Positions 42,264 to 51,186 of a stretch of DNA of 64,000 bases are shown here, one piece after another. The DNA comes from Deltaproteobacteria bacterium (GTDB lineage Bacteria; Myxococcota_A; Polyangia; DRWM01; JAAZOP01). The DNA is taken from assembly GCA_016218765.1 (NCBI GenBank), contig JACRCZ010000091.1, positions 1-64,000 on the forward strand, in the 5' to 3' direction. Made by a program: the position numbers and the translations under genes. Within the stretch, counting starts at the first letter, position 1, and the number at the start of each line of letters is the position of its first letter. The notes beneath the pieces are model-generated. The model had not been told where the DNA came from. It worked only from the letters and a program-made list of their open reading frames with translations, and did no database searches.

Positions 42264-43313
42264 TCAGGCGCGCGGGCCGACCACCGGCGGTCGATCGGGG
42301 ATCGAGCATAGCGCGGCGTCTTTCGACGCGCCATCCCCCGGCGGCAGCCCCATTTCCTCCCGCAACGACGCGAACTCCGCCGTCCAGCACCCCGCCCGGT
42401 CTCGTACCACCAGCGGCGGCGGGCAGACGCACACCCCGGGCGCTACCCTGCGCCGCACCGCGTACACCGCGAACAAGGGCGCCTTGCCCTCGCGCGGCAC
42501 CACCTCCCGCCAGCTCTCGACCGCCAGCCCCGCATCCGCCGCCGACGCCTCGACCCGCGGCCGCTGCCTCGCCGCCGCACAGCCTACGAAGACCCCGCCA
42601 CCCGCCAGCAGCTCCGCCGCGACGCGGACGTACTCCTCGACCCCGCCACGGTGCTCGAAATGGCACGGTCCCGACTGCGGCCGCGAGGATTCCGTGCCCG
42701 ACCCGCGGGGCAGGTACGGCGGCGTCCCGGTCACCAGGTCCGCCGGCCCCAGCCCGGCCCGCGAGGAACACTCCCGGAAGTCGCCCTCCAGCACCGTGCA
42801 TCGGTCCTCGACCCCGTTGAAGAGGATCGAGCGCCGCGCCAGCTCCACGCTCACGCCCTGGGCCTCCACGCCGGCGACGCGCGCCGCGGGCAGACGCCAG
42901 GCGAGAAGGAGCATCACCGTGCCGATGCCGCAGCCCAGGTCGACCACGCGATGCTCATGCCCCACGCAACGCGCCCCTCCCCCCTCCGAACCGCGCCCTT
43001 CAGGGCGCGGCTCCGACCGGGCCCCGGACCCCGGCCGAAGCGTGCGGCTCGAGTTGAAGACTCGCGCGGCCCACCAGGCGGTAACGAGGTCGTCCAGCGA
43101 CCAGCGATGGCCGTCGACCCGTTGCAGGATTCGCCAGTCCCCCGCCAGGAAGCACAAATCCTCGCCTTCCCGCGGCCAGACCTCGGGCCGATCCGCGGGC
43201 GTGCACGGCGCCGGACCCGGCACGATCCAGTCGCGCGGCCGGCGCGCCGGCCGGATGATGCCGCCGCCGGGCGAGGGCGGGGCGACGGCACGCGGCGGTC
43301 GTCCTCCGATCAC
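42264..43313 (-). CDS. TrmN6-like N6-adenine methyltransferase with a repeat-derived insertion
   Basis: From GTG 43313 the product is 349 residues; the TrmN6/YfiC family is about 250. The SAM motif V-V-D-L-G-C-G-I-G-T is preceded by a 30-residue insertion (about residues 90-120) encoded by the palindrome at 42985-43045. The catalytic motif T-G-T-P-P-Y (NPPY with Asn replaced by Thr) is a variant worth checking. The C-terminal 60 residues have two Cys (G-V-C-V-C-P). Members methylate A37 of tRNA-Val or other adenines; the target here is unknown. It is divergent from the MOSC gene. Confidence 0.75.
   Translation of the reverse strand: MIGGRPPRAVAPPSPGGGIIRPARRPRDWIVPGPAPCTPADRPEVWPREGEDLCFLAGDWRILQRVDGHRWSLDDLVTAWWAARVFNSSRTLRPGSGARSEPRPEGRGSEGGGARCVGHEHRVVDLGCGIGTVMLLLAWRLPAARVAGVEAQGVSVELARRSILFNGVEDRCTVLEGDFRECSSRAGLGPADLVTGTPPYLPRGSGTESSRPQSGPCHFEHRGGVEEYVRVAAELLAGGGVFVGCAAARQRPRVEASAADAGLAVESWREVVPREGKAPLFAVYAVRRRVAPGVCVCPPPLVVRDRAGCWTAEFASLREEMGLPPGDGASKDAALCSIPDRPPVVGPRA
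42985..43045. repeat. Palindromic element inside the methyltransferase gene
   Basis: An 8-bp perfect hairpin CCGCGCCC-TTCA-GGGCGCGG at 42991-43010 begins with CCGAACCG and is followed by a C/G-rich half of the second hairpin. The same CCGCGCCC-TTCC-GGGCGCGG hairpin is at 48771-48790, between genes. Confidence 0.8.
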
Positions 43314-43391
43314 GCCGCAAGGCTACCCTGCTTTCGGTGGAGTTGTCGCGCAGAGGCGCACGATGGCATCATCACCGCAGGAGGTGACGCC

Positions 43392-43868
43392 ATGGGCGTT
43401 GTCGTGCGCATCCAGGTTTCGCCGGGCGGGGTCCCCAAGAGGCCGGTGCCACACGCGGTCGTCGGGCCGCTGGGTATCGAGGGCGACGCGGTCGCGCACC
43501 CGCAGGTCCACGGCGGACCCGAGCGGGCGTTGTGCCTGTTCGCCGAGGAGCTGATCGAGCGGCTGCGGGGCGAGGGGCACCCGATCCAGGCGGGCGATCT
43601 GGGCGAGAACCTCCTGCTGCGCGGGGTTGACTGGACTGGCCTGCGAGCAGGGCATCACGTGCATATCGGTTCCGCGGTCGAGCTCGAGCTGACGCGGCCG
43701 ACCACGCCGTGCGGCGCCATCGCCGGGGCGTTTGCCGGCGGCGACTTCTCGCGCGTCGCCCCGGACCGGCACCCCGGCGAGCACCGTTGGTACGCCCGGG
43801 TCGTGCACGGAGGACCGATCGCGGTCGGCGACGAAGTGAGGGTCGACCCGGTCGGCGTTGCGCCGTAG
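43392..43868 (+). CDS. MOSC domain protein
   Basis: From ATG 43392 (AGGAGG upstream) the product is 158 residues, a single MOSC domain. It shows G-I-E-G-D-A-V-A-H, H-G-G-P-E-R-A-L, G-D-L-G-E-N-L and the family Cys in T-R-P-T-T-P-C-G near residue 108. MOSC proteins bind the molybdenum or sulfur moiety in molybdenum cofactor-dependent reactions. No molybdenum cofactor genes are nearby. Confidence 0.9.
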   Translation: MGVVVRIQVSPGGVPKRPVPHAVVGPLGIEGDAVAHPQVHGGPERALCLFAEELIERLRGEGHPIQAGDLGENLLLRGVDWTGLRAGHHVHIGSAVELELTRPTTPCGAIAGAFAGGDFSRVAPDRHPGEHRWYARVVHGGPIAVGDEVRVDPVGVAP

Positions 43869-43892
43869 CCTTTCGCCGGCCGGAAGAGACTG

Positions 43893-44525
43893 TCACCGGC
43901 AGACGCCCTGGAGTCCTCCGCCACCGTCCTCCAGAACGCAGCGGGGGCCGGGATTCGCGCAGGCGTGCGCGTCGACGCGGAAGCCGCACCGGCAGTAGAC
44001 GATCGTCGTCTCGTCCGCACACGCGGTGAAGACGCCGGGACCGCATAAGGGGTCGGGAGACGAGCCCGCGGCACAGAACGCCGCGGCGTCACAGCCGGAC
44101 GTCGCCTCCGGGTGCCACTCGTCGACGCACGCCGCTCCGGCCGCGCAGGCGTCGTCGCCGACCCGGAAGCCGAAGCTCCAGCGCACCGCGTGCCCGTCCA
44201 GACACGCCGACGCATCACTCGCCGCCCGAAGCTCGACCGGGCATTCCGGGTCGAGCGAGTCGCCCAGCGCGCAGAACGCCCCACCCGCGACCCCAGCAGG
44301 CGGCACCGCGCAGAACCGCGCCCCGCACGGCTCGACTCGCCACTCCGTGTGGCCGGTCAGCTCGGTGTCGCTCACCCCGACGCAGCTCTCCGCGACGTTC
44401 TCCCGGCAACGCCGCTCGCCCCCCAGGCACTCGTCGGCCCGACACCCGACGCCGGCCGGCAGCGCCAGAACGACCACCCACCACAGGCGTGCCGGAACGG
44501 AGGGTCGGGTTGACGGAAGCCGCAT
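43893..44525 (-). CDS. Cysteine-rich lipoprotein
   Basis: From ATG 44525 (GGAAGG upstream) the product is 210 residues. A signal peptide ends in P-A-G-V-G-C. The mature part has about 20 cysteines in patterns such as D-E-C-L-G-G-E-R-R-C, E-P-C-G-A-R-F-C, D-D-A-C-A-A-G-A-A-C and Y-C-R-C-G-F, and should be rich in disulfides. It looks like an extracellular Cys-rich adhesive or binding protein. No family was recognised. Confidence 0.75.
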   Translation of the reverse strand: MRLPSTRPSVPARLWWVVVLALPAGVGCRADECLGGERRCRENVAESCVGVSDTELTGHTEWRVEPCGARFCAVPPAGVAGGAFCALGDSLDPECPVELRAASDASACLDGHAVRWSFGFRVGDDACAAGAACVDEWHPEATSGCDAAAFCAAGSSPDPLCGPGVFTACADETTIVYCRCGFRVDAHACANPGPRCVLEDGGGGLQGVCR

Positions 44526-44821
44526 CGCCACCTTCCTGTCGGCTGGAAACGGCAAGCGGGTTCCGTGCCGGTGCGGTCGCGCTCGAACCTCGTGCCTTTT
44601 CGCGGCGCCCTCCGTTGCCGCGTGTCGCCGGAACGCCACAGCGCACAGTCCCGATGCGAGAGCCGTCCCGCCAGATCCTCCCGCTCCCGCGCTCGTATGA
44701 AGCCCGGCCGCGGTTCCGGGGGCGAGGGGAGGTCCGGCCATGTCGAGCGCTCCACTTCTGTTCGCCTTTCTCTTCGGTCTTCCGGGTTGTCGACCGGGAC
44801 ACGAACGGCCGGCGCCGGTGA
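44526..44821. other. 296-base spacer between two minus-strand genes
   Basis: No complete gene is supported. It should contain the promoter of the Cys-rich lipoprotein gene and the terminator of the upstream secreted-protein gene, but no clear -35/-10 pair or T-tailed hairpin is visible. Confidence 0.4.
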
Positions 44822-45661
44822 CTACCTTTTCACCGCCGTGAAGCCGGTCGTGAGACGCACCTCGGCGCCGATCAGCGCCGCGGCGGCGGCGCCGCCCCCC
44901 GTGCCGCCCCAGAAACAGCCGCCGGCGTAGCTCGTCGTGATCGCGCCGTCCGTGAGCGACGTGCCGGCCATCGAGTTCTCGTCGGGATCGTACCTGCCGC
45001 TGTACTCGATGTCCGCGTCCGCGCGGGACGCCGCCAGCAGGATGCAGTTGAGCGTCGGCATCGCGATGCCGCCGCCCAGGGCGAGCCCCAGCGTGTAGGC
45101 CGGCGTCGAGCCGGTCACCGGGTCCGCGGGGACGGGGTTGGAAATCGAGCCCAGCGCGGCGTTGGACTGCTCGATCACCGTGCCGTCGCACATCTCCACG
45201 TCGCAACTCAGGCCGGTGTCCCCGCCGCACTCCCCGTCGGCCTCCACCGGCAGCCGCATCGTACCCGTGCACTGCACCTCTTTCACCGTCATGTGCACCT
45301 GGTGCGGCCGGTTCTCGAAGTTGCGCTGCTCGAACGTCACCGTCGCCGGGAAGATCTCCGACGGGCAGCGCACGAACGGCGTCGAGCAGTCCAGATTCAG
45401 CTCCACCGGGTTGCCGTCGTGCGTGAACGAGACGGTCCCGTGCGTCCCCGCGATCGTCCCGGTGTAGGTCGAGCCGCCGACGTTGATTTCCACCGCGATC
45501 GAGTCGTCGTACGTCACCTGCCACGACCCGCGCAGATCGGGCGCCGGGTCTCCCGAGAAGAACCCCTCCGCGGACGTTCCGCACCGCCCCGGCGCCAGGC
45601 ACAGCACCGCAGCCGCCATCAACGCCGTCAGGACCAGACTCTGTCGAACGTGCTTCCTCAT
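44822..45661 (-). CDS. Secreted hypothetical protein
   Basis: From ATG 45661 (GAGGAGG upstream) the product is 279 residues with a Sec signal peptide. The mature part is beta-rich: R-G-S-W-Q-V-T-Y-D, Y-T-G-T-I-A-G-T-H-G, then L-N-C-I-L-L-A-A-S-R-A-D-A-D-I-E-Y-S-G-R-Y. Several cysteines are in pairs (V-Q-C-T-G-T; E-C-G-G; L-S-C-D-V-E-M-C-D). The pattern Y-T-G-T-I and Y-S-G-R-Y suggests a lipocalin-like or Ig-like sandwich (inference). Confidence 0.7.
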   Translation of the reverse strand: MRKHVRQSLVLTALMAAAVLCLAPGRCGTSAEGFFSGDPAPDLRGSWQVTYDDSIAVEINVGGSTYTGTIAGTHGTVSFTHDGNPVELNLDCSTPFVRCPSEIFPATVTFEQRNFENRPHQVHMTVKEVQCTGTMRLPVEADGECGGDTGLSCDVEMCDGTVIEQSNAALGSISNPVPADPVTGSTPAYTLGLALGGGIAMPTLNCILLAASRADADIEYSGRYDPDENSMAGTSLTDGAITTSYAGGCFWGGTGGGAAAAALIGAEVRLTTGFTAVKR

Positions 45662-45717
45662 CGTTTCTCCTCCTCGGCCAGGCAGTATTCGGTTCGCCGC
45701 CCGCCGGGTCAAGTCCC

Positions 45718-45852
45718 CTGCTGCCCCTTTGCTGCCCTTCTGCCCTCCCCCCTCTTTGCGCACCTTTGCGTCCCTTGGCGCCCTTTGCGCGAAATGCCCC
45801 CTTGGCGTCCTTCGCCTCTTGGCGCCCTTTGCGCCCCCCCCTTTGCGCGAAA
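45718..45852. repeat. CTTTGCGC / CTTGGCG tandem tract
   Basis: About ten imperfect units of CCTTTGCGC, CCCTTGGCG and CCTTCGCCTC fill the space before the SBBP-like gene. This unit is familiar from spurious ORFs in many environmental genomes. No conserved gene is supported in it. Confidence 0.75.
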
Positions 45853-45920
45853 TCCCCCCGCGGCGCTAGACTGTTCGCGGTCACGAGCGCACGGCTCGCG
45901 GCCTTCACCCGGAGGCTGGC

Positions 45921-47441
45921 ATGCGGAACACGCGAACCGTCCATTGGATCCTCGTCGGCGCGGCCGCCCTGGCGGCCTTCGCCTGCACCGGCGTCCGCTT
46001 CCCCAACTCGGGGTGGGAGGACGGCCGGCGGAACTGCCAGGACGAGTGTCCCGGTCGGGTGGAGCAGGTGCGGCGTTTCGGCGGCCCGGCCGCCGACGCG
46101 GGACGCGCCCTGGGGCTGGTCTCCGGCGGCGCCCTGCTCCTCACGGGGACCATCACCGCCCCCGCGACCTGGTCGGCGCCGGCGGGCGACGCGCCGTTCT
46201 GCGAGGGCATCGAGCGCGGCGCCTTCCTGGCGCGCATCGGCTCCGCGGGCGACGTACAGTGGGCGACCTGCGCCAACCAGGCCGACGCCTACGGGCTGGT
46301 CGTGATGGACGACGGGGGAGCGGTGGTCGCCGGCGAGTTCGAATACAGCGCGGTGTTCGCGCCGGGCACGGCCGAGGAAGTCACCGTGACCGCCAGGGAA
46401 CGCTACGACATGTTCGTCGCCCGCTACGACGACGCCGGCAAGGTCCTCTGGGTGCGCACGGGCGGCGGCGAGGGGCGCACGCACGCGGCCGCGGTGGCGC
46501 CGATGCCCGACGGCGGCGTCGCGGTCAGCGGCTCCTTCGCCCGCCACGCCGTCTTCGGCTCGGGCGAGGCCAACGAGCTGACGGTCGACTCCGACACGGG
46601 CGACGGGATCTTCGTCGCCCGCTACCGCGACGACGGCAACCTGGTGTGGGTCCGCGGCCTGCCGGCCATGCGCACCGACGAGGGCTCGGCGCTGGCGGCG
46701 CTGCCCGACGGCAGCATCGTGATCGCCGGACACTTCGGCCGCACCGTGGCCTTCGATACCGTGATCCTCGAGCCCCAGGGTGGGTCCGACGCCTTCCTGG
46801 TGCGCCTCGATCCGTCGGGCACCGTCCTCTGGGCCGTCCGCGCCGGCGGCTCGGGCGCGGACTTCGCCGACGCCCTGGCCGTGATGCCGGACGGCACGCT
46901 CCTGGTGACCGGCCATTTCGAGGGCACGGCGGTCTTCGGTCCGGGCGAGCCTTTCGAGGAGCAGCTCCGCTCCGCGGGGGACGCGGACGTCTTCCTGGCG
47001 CGCTTCAACGCCGAGGGGATGTTCCTCGCCGTGATGCAGGCCGGCGGACGCGGCTTCGACGCAGGGTTCGCCGTGGCCGCCGACGAGGACGGCGGCGCCG
47101 TGGTCGCCGGCTCCTTCGAGGACTCCGCGGTGTTCGGCGCGGACGGACCGATGGAGACGACGCTCACGGCGAGCGGCGAGAAGGACCTGTTCCTCGCCCG
47201 CTACGACGCCGACGGCCAGCTCCTCTGGGCGACGATGGCCGGCGGCCCGACCTACGACGCCGTCCGCGGCCTCGTCGTCACCGGCGGCGGCGACATCGTC
47301 GTCACAGGCAGCTACGGCTCGGCCGCCGTCTTCGGCGCCGGCGAGAACGGCGAGACGCGCGTGGAGTCGATCAACGACCCCCGCTTCTCGCAGGAGCCCA
47401 GCATGGTGAGCGACGCCTTCCTCGGCTGGTTCGGGCCGTAG
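45921..47441 (+). CDS. SBBP-like beta-propeller lipoprotein
   Basis: From ATG 45921 (GGAGG seven bases upstream) the product is 506 residues. The signal peptide ends in A-A-F-A-C. It has six to seven repeats of about 60 residues with F-V-A-R-Y-D-D-A-G-K-V-L-W and L-P-D-G-S-I-V-I-A-G-H-F cores, the arrangement of SBBP (seven-bladed beta-propeller) proteins. It should sit at the cell surface. The ligand is unknown. It is followed on the same strand, 69 bases on, by a second lipoprotein gene. Confidence 0.88.
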   Translation: MRNTRTVHWILVGAAALAAFACTGVRFPNSGWEDGRRNCQDECPGRVEQVRRFGGPAADAGRALGLVSGGALLLTGTITAPATWSAPAGDAPFCEGIERGAFLARIGSAGDVQWATCANQADAYGLVVMDDGGAVVAGEFEYSAVFAPGTAEEVTVTARERYDMFVARYDDAGKVLWVRTGGGEGRTHAAAVAPMPDGGVAVSGSFARHAVFGSGEANELTVDSDTGDGIFVARYRDDGNLVWVRGLPAMRTDEGSALAALPDGSIVIAGHFGRTVAFDTVILEPQGGSDAFLVRLDPSGTVLWAVRAGGSGADFADALAVMPDGTLLVTGHFEGTAVFGPGEPFEEQLRSAGDADVFLARFNAEGMFLAVMQAGGRGFDAGFAVAADEDGGAVVAGSFEDSAVFGADGPMETTLTASGEKDLFLARYDADGQLLWATMAGGPTYDAVRGLVVTGGGDIVVTGSYGSAAVFGAGENGETRVESINDPRFSQEPSMVSDAFLGWFGP

Positions 47442-47510
47442 ATGGGCGCGACACGCACGCGCGGGGCGGGGTCGGTCTTGGAAACGCCGGCATCACAAGG
47501 CAGGTGCGTC

Positions 47511-48716
47511 ATGCGTCGGACGTCGCCGGCGGCTGTTTCGGCTCTCGTCGCGGCCGTGCTCGGGTGGGGTTGCGAGTCGGAGCTGCCCGAGCCCGGGGAC
47601 GACGGCGGCGCCGACGAGGCGGCGGTGGAGGACTCGGCGGCGGATGCCGACGGCGAGGCCGACGCCGAGGGCGACGCCGAGGGCGACGCCGACCCGGGCG
47701 ACGACGGCGGCGAGGGCGTGTTGGACGGCGATGCGGACGTTCCTCCGCCGTGCGCACCGCTGGCGACCGATTACCTCCCCCGCGAATCGGGCTCCTCGAC
47801 CGACGATTGGCCCGCGTGCATCTCCGACGACGGCACGTACCACTGGATCGGCACCTCGATCGGCACGATCGCACGCATCGCCTCGTTCGAGCAGATCGCC
47901 GACCTGCTGTGGCGCCGCCCGACCGCGCCGAGCGCCGCGGACTTCACCGACGCGCGCGTCGTCTACGTCGATGCCAACGGCCTGGACTCCCGCGTGCAGC
48001 GGCGCGAGGACCTGCACTACCCCGAAGTGCCGGCCGCCGACGGCGCGTGCACCGACCCGGGCGTGCCGGAGCTGTACCCGGACCGCTGCGCGGGTCCGGC
48101 CAGGATCCTGCCCATCCTCAATGACGCGTTCGCGGCCGGCTCGACGGGAGCCGACCCGCTCCTCAACGCCGCACGCATCGAGGCGGCGCTGCTGTGGTTC
48201 CTCTACCTTTCGCCGTACAAGGAGTCCTACACCTGTACGACCACGCCGGCCGACTGCGACTCGGCGTGGGCCTACTACACCGGCGGCGAGGATCGCGCCG
48301 GCGGCCTGGGCCTTTCGACGTACGTCCCCGCGCTGAACGGCGAGACCCACGACCGCATCTGGGACGGCCTCCTCGCCGTGCGCTGCTGGAAGAACCTCGA
48401 CAACGAAACCGGCGTCTCCACCGACACGGACCTGCGCGACCTCGCCCGCGCACAGCTCGACCGCGCCATGCTCCGCGCCGTCGCACTCGTCGTGCGCGAC
48501 CGGCTCGACGCGGTTGCCGCCGCAGCCGCGGACGAGGCGCGCGATGCGGCGTGGGCCTTCGTGCAGATCCTGGGCGGGGTGCTCGATCGCGAGGCGACCG
48601 CGCGCGACGCGGCGGCCGCGGCCGTCCTGCGCGCCGAGCTGGCGCGCGCCGACGCGACCGCCGTCGACGTCCCCGCCGCCCAGGCCGCGCTGGATGCCCT
48701 CTTCCCGTGCCCGTAG
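47511..48716 (+). CDS. Lipoprotein next to a TonB-dependent receptor
   Basis: From ATG 47511 the product is 401 residues. A signal peptide ends in L-G-W-G-C, followed by an acidic linker of Asp/Glu/Ala/Gly (about 25-80). The mature domain has many helices with conserved-looking A-A-L-L-W-F-L-Y-L-S-P-Y, Y-Y-T-G-G, W-D-G-L-L-A-V-R-C-W-K and paired cysteines. The gene lies 157 bases before a TonB-dependent receptor on the same strand and may supply a periplasmic or surface binding partner for it. No family was recognised. Confidence 0.75.
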   Translation: MRRTSPAAVSALVAAVLGWGCESELPEPGDDGGADEAAVEDSAADADGEADAEGDAEGDADPGDDGGEGVLDGDADVPPPCAPLATDYLPRESGSSTDDWPACISDDGTYHWIGTSIGTIARIASFEQIADLLWRRPTAPSAADFTDARVVYVDANGLDSRVQRREDLHYPEVPAADGACTDPGVPELYPDRCAGPARILPILNDAFAAGSTGADPLLNAARIEAALLWFLYLSPYKESYTCTTTPADCDSAWAYYTGGEDRAGGLGLSTYVPALNGETHDRIWDGLLAVRCWKNLDNETGVSTDTDLRDLARAQLDRAMLRAVALVVRDRLDAVAAAAADEARDAAWAFVQILGGVLDREATARDAAAAAVLRAELARADATAVDVPAAQAALDALFPCP

Positions 48717-48720
48717 GGCG

Positions 48721-48832
48721 GAAACCACCGATGGACACCGATGGACACCGATAGCGCAGACGGAACCGACCCGCGCCCTTCCGGGCGCGGCGCCGCAGGC
48801 GATGGCCGCCGCGGGCCGGGGCCCGCGGTTCG
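48721..48832. repeat. Tandem and palindromic repeats between genes
   Basis: Positions 48724-48753 are three copies of CCGATGGACA (the complement of the 6804 unit). Two perfect 8-bp hairpins follow: CCGCGCCC-TTCC-GGGCGCGG (48771-48790) and CCGCGGGC-CGGG-GCCCGCGG (48809-48828). The pair shares the composite design of 37568-37632. The whole lies in the spacer before the TonB-dependent receptor gene. Confidence 0.85.
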
Positions 48833-48873
48833 ATTTCGCGCGCGCAGTGCTCCGGTCGGGTAGGATCCGAGGA

Positions 48874-51111
48874 ATGACGCGCCGCGCGCTGTGGGCTGGA
48901 CTGTGCACGATGCTCGCGGCCCCGCACGCCGCAAGCGCGGAGGAGCCGGCGGCCCCCGCCGGAGATGGCGACTACACGACCACCGTCCGCGCGGACGGCG
49001 GGGACAACGACGAGACCCACGGGCGCGCCTCCAGCCGCGCCGACCGCCGGGAGTTCGAGGAGCGTCTGCCGCGTTCGGCTCCGGACGCACTGCGCTACGA
49101 ACCCGGGGTGTTCGTGCAGCAGACCGCGGCCGGCCAGGCGTCCGTCTTCGTCCGCGGGCGCACCGGCCAGCAGACCGTCCTGCTGTTCGACGGCATCCGG
49201 CTCAACAACAGCCTCTGGCGCCAGGGACCCAACCAGTACTTCTTCACGCTCGACCAAGCCACGATCCGCGCCATCGACGTCGTCCGCGGCAGCTCCTCCG
49301 TGCGCTTCGGCTCCGACGCCATCGGCGGAGCCGTCGACGCCCTCCCGCTCGACGCCCCGCTGTGGTCCGACCTCACGGGGCTGCACGCGTGGCCGCGCAG
49401 CATCTTCCGCGCCGCCACCGCCGACGACCAGATCGCCGAGCGCTTCCAGCTCGAAGCCCAGTGGGACCGCTTCGGCTACCTCGGCGGCGCCGGCTGGCGT
49501 CCCGAGGGCCTTCTGGAATCGGGCGGCGCCGTTGCAAATCCGGAGGACGGCGCCCTGCCCTGGGTGCCGCGCTTCGGCGAAGACGCGTGCACCGTCAACC
49601 GCGAGACCGGCCAGCCGGAGAGCTGCCGCACGCAGCTCGGCACCGGCTTCGACGAGCTGACCTTCGACGGCCGCGTCTCCTACGATCTCGGCCAGGACCG
49701 CGTGCTCAGCGCGGCCGTCTACGGCTATCGCCAGTACGACGCGCCACGCACCGACCAGTGTCCCCCGGCCGAGGGGCGGTGGGACGAATGCCTGACCTAC
49801 GACGAGCAGTTCCGCACCCTCGCGTACGTCTCGTTCCGCGGGGACCTCGTCGCGGGCGCCGCCCAGGACGCACACCTGGCGCTCTCGTACCAGCGCCAGC
49901 ACGAACGGCGGCGCCTGGACCGACCGGCCTCGTTCGTCCGCCTGGGCGGCGCGGACGACGTCGACACCTGGGGCTTCGTCGGCTCGGCACGCACCGCCGC
50001 GCTCGATGTCGGCGCCGCCACGCTCACGCTGCGCTACGGCGGCGAGGTCTACCACGACCGCGTGGCCTCGACCGCCTGGACCTCGTTCACCGACACGAGC
50101 CAGACGCTGCTCGACTCGCGCGGGCAGTACGTGACCGGGTCCTACTACACGACGGGAGGATTCTGGGTCGAGCCCGAATTCGACGTCGGCGGGGGCGTGA
50201 CGCTCGGCCTGGGCGGGCGCTTCGGCGGGGCGGGAGCGTTCGCGCCGGCGGACGACGCGTCGGGGACGGCGGCGGTCGACGGGAGCTGGCTCACGCCGGT
50301 GGGCCGCGCGGGCGTCGCCTGGGCCGCTCTGGACTGGCTCACGCTCCGCGCGAACGTCGACCACGCCTTCCGCGCGCCGAACCTGGACGACCTCACGTCG
50401 CGGCAGCAGGCGGGGCCGGGGTACCAGTTCGAGAACCCCGGCCTCCGCCCGGAGCAGGCACTGACGGTGGAGACGGGGGCGCAGCTCCGGCTGCCGTGGC
50501 TGCGCGCCGAGGCGTGGGGATTCTGGACGCCGGTGTGGGACGCAATGGCCCGGGCGCCCCGGACGGCGGCCGACTGCCCGGACGGCGACGGAAGCTGCGG
50601 CGGGGCAAGGGCCCGCTACCAGCTCGTCAATCTGCCGGGCCGCGCCGACGTCTTCGGCGTCGAGCTGTCCGCGCTGCTGGAGCTGCCCGCGGGATTCTCG
50701 CTGTCCGCGACGCTGGCGTGGGCGTGGGGCGAGGGACCGAACCCCGCCGAACCGCCCGACGATCCGGACGTCGCGTACGAAGACACGCTGCCGCTCTCGC
50801 GCATTCCGCCGCTCAACGGAACGGTGGAGCTGCGCTGGCGCTCGGACCTGGGCTTCTACGCGGGGGCCGCGCTGCGCTGGGCCGCCTTGCAGGACCGTCT
50901 GGCGCTCCAGGACCTCGGCGACCCGCGCATCCCGCGAGGCGGCACGCCCGGCTTCGCCGTGCTCGATCTCTCCGCCGGCTACCGCTTCCGCCGCAACCTC
51001 CTCGTCGGCCTGGTGCTGGAAAACGTCACCGACGCCGCCTACCGCACCCACGGCTCCAGCGTGAACGGCCCCGGCTTCGGCGGCAGCCTGCTGCTGGAAA
51101 TCGGCCTGTAG
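48874..51111 (+). CDS. TonB-dependent outer-membrane receptor
   Basis: From ATG 48874 the product is 745 residues. A signal peptide (about 1-22, ending A-A-S-A) is followed by a plug domain with D-A-L-R-Y-E-P-G-V-F-V, V-F-V-R-G-R, F-D-G-I-R-L-N-N and V-V-R-G-S-S-S-V-R-F-G. A 22-strand barrel pattern follows, with A-F-R-A-P-N-L-D-D-L and a C-terminal hydrophobic strand ending E-I-G-L. A TonB box is not clear. Such receptors import siderophores, cobalamin or other ligands; the lipoprotein gene upstream is probably co-transcribed. The substrate is unknown. Confidence 0.9.
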   Translation: MTRRALWAGLCTMLAAPHAASAEEPAAPAGDGDYTTTVRADGGDNDETHGRASSRADRREFEERLPRSAPDALRYEPGVFVQQTAAGQASVFVRGRTGQQTVLLFDGIRLNNSLWRQGPNQYFFTLDQATIRAIDVVRGSSSVRFGSDAIGGAVDALPLDAPLWSDLTGLHAWPRSIFRAATADDQIAERFQLEAQWDRFGYLGGAGWRPEGLLESGGAVANPEDGALPWVPRFGEDACTVNRETGQPESCRTQLGTGFDELTFDGRVSYDLGQDRVLSAAVYGYRQYDAPRTDQCPPAEGRWDECLTYDEQFRTLAYVSFRGDLVAGAAQDAHLALSYQRQHERRRLDRPASFVRLGGADDVDTWGFVGSARTAALDVGAATLTLRYGGEVYHDRVASTAWTSFTDTSQTLLDSRGQYVTGSYYTTGGFWVEPEFDVGGGVTLGLGGRFGGAGAFAPADDASGTAAVDGSWLTPVGRAGVAWAALDWLTLRANVDHAFRAPNLDDLTSRQQAGPGYQFENPGLRPEQALTVETGAQLRLPWLRAEAWGFWTPVWDAMARAPRTAADCPDGDGSCGGARARYQLVNLPGRADVFGVELSALLELPAGFSLSATLAWAWGEGPNPAEPPDDPDVAYEDTLPLSRIPPLNGTVELRWRSDLGFYAGAALRWAALQDRLALQDLGDPRIPRGGTPGFAVLDLSAGYRFRRNLLVGLVLENVTDAAYRTHGSSVNGPGFGGSLLLEIGL

Positions 51112-51186
51112 GCCGCCGCGAAAACGCACGATCGCGTACCGCCGCCGCGCCCCAGTTCTGCTATCCTCCCCACCGGAGGTCGGACC

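Noticed and set aside
45718-45852. CTTTGCGC tandem as a small gene or CRISPR
   Set aside because: It has short imperfect units without spacers and no conserved protein; it matches a familiar intergenic repeat type.
44526-46916. Continuous minus-strand frame extending the Cys-rich lipoprotein upstream
   Set aside because: It crosses another well-supported gene, and the true start at 44525 has a ribosome site and signal peptide.
51112-51186. FMN riboswitch before ribA
   Set aside because: The gap is only 75 bases and shows none of the conserved RFN-element blocks.
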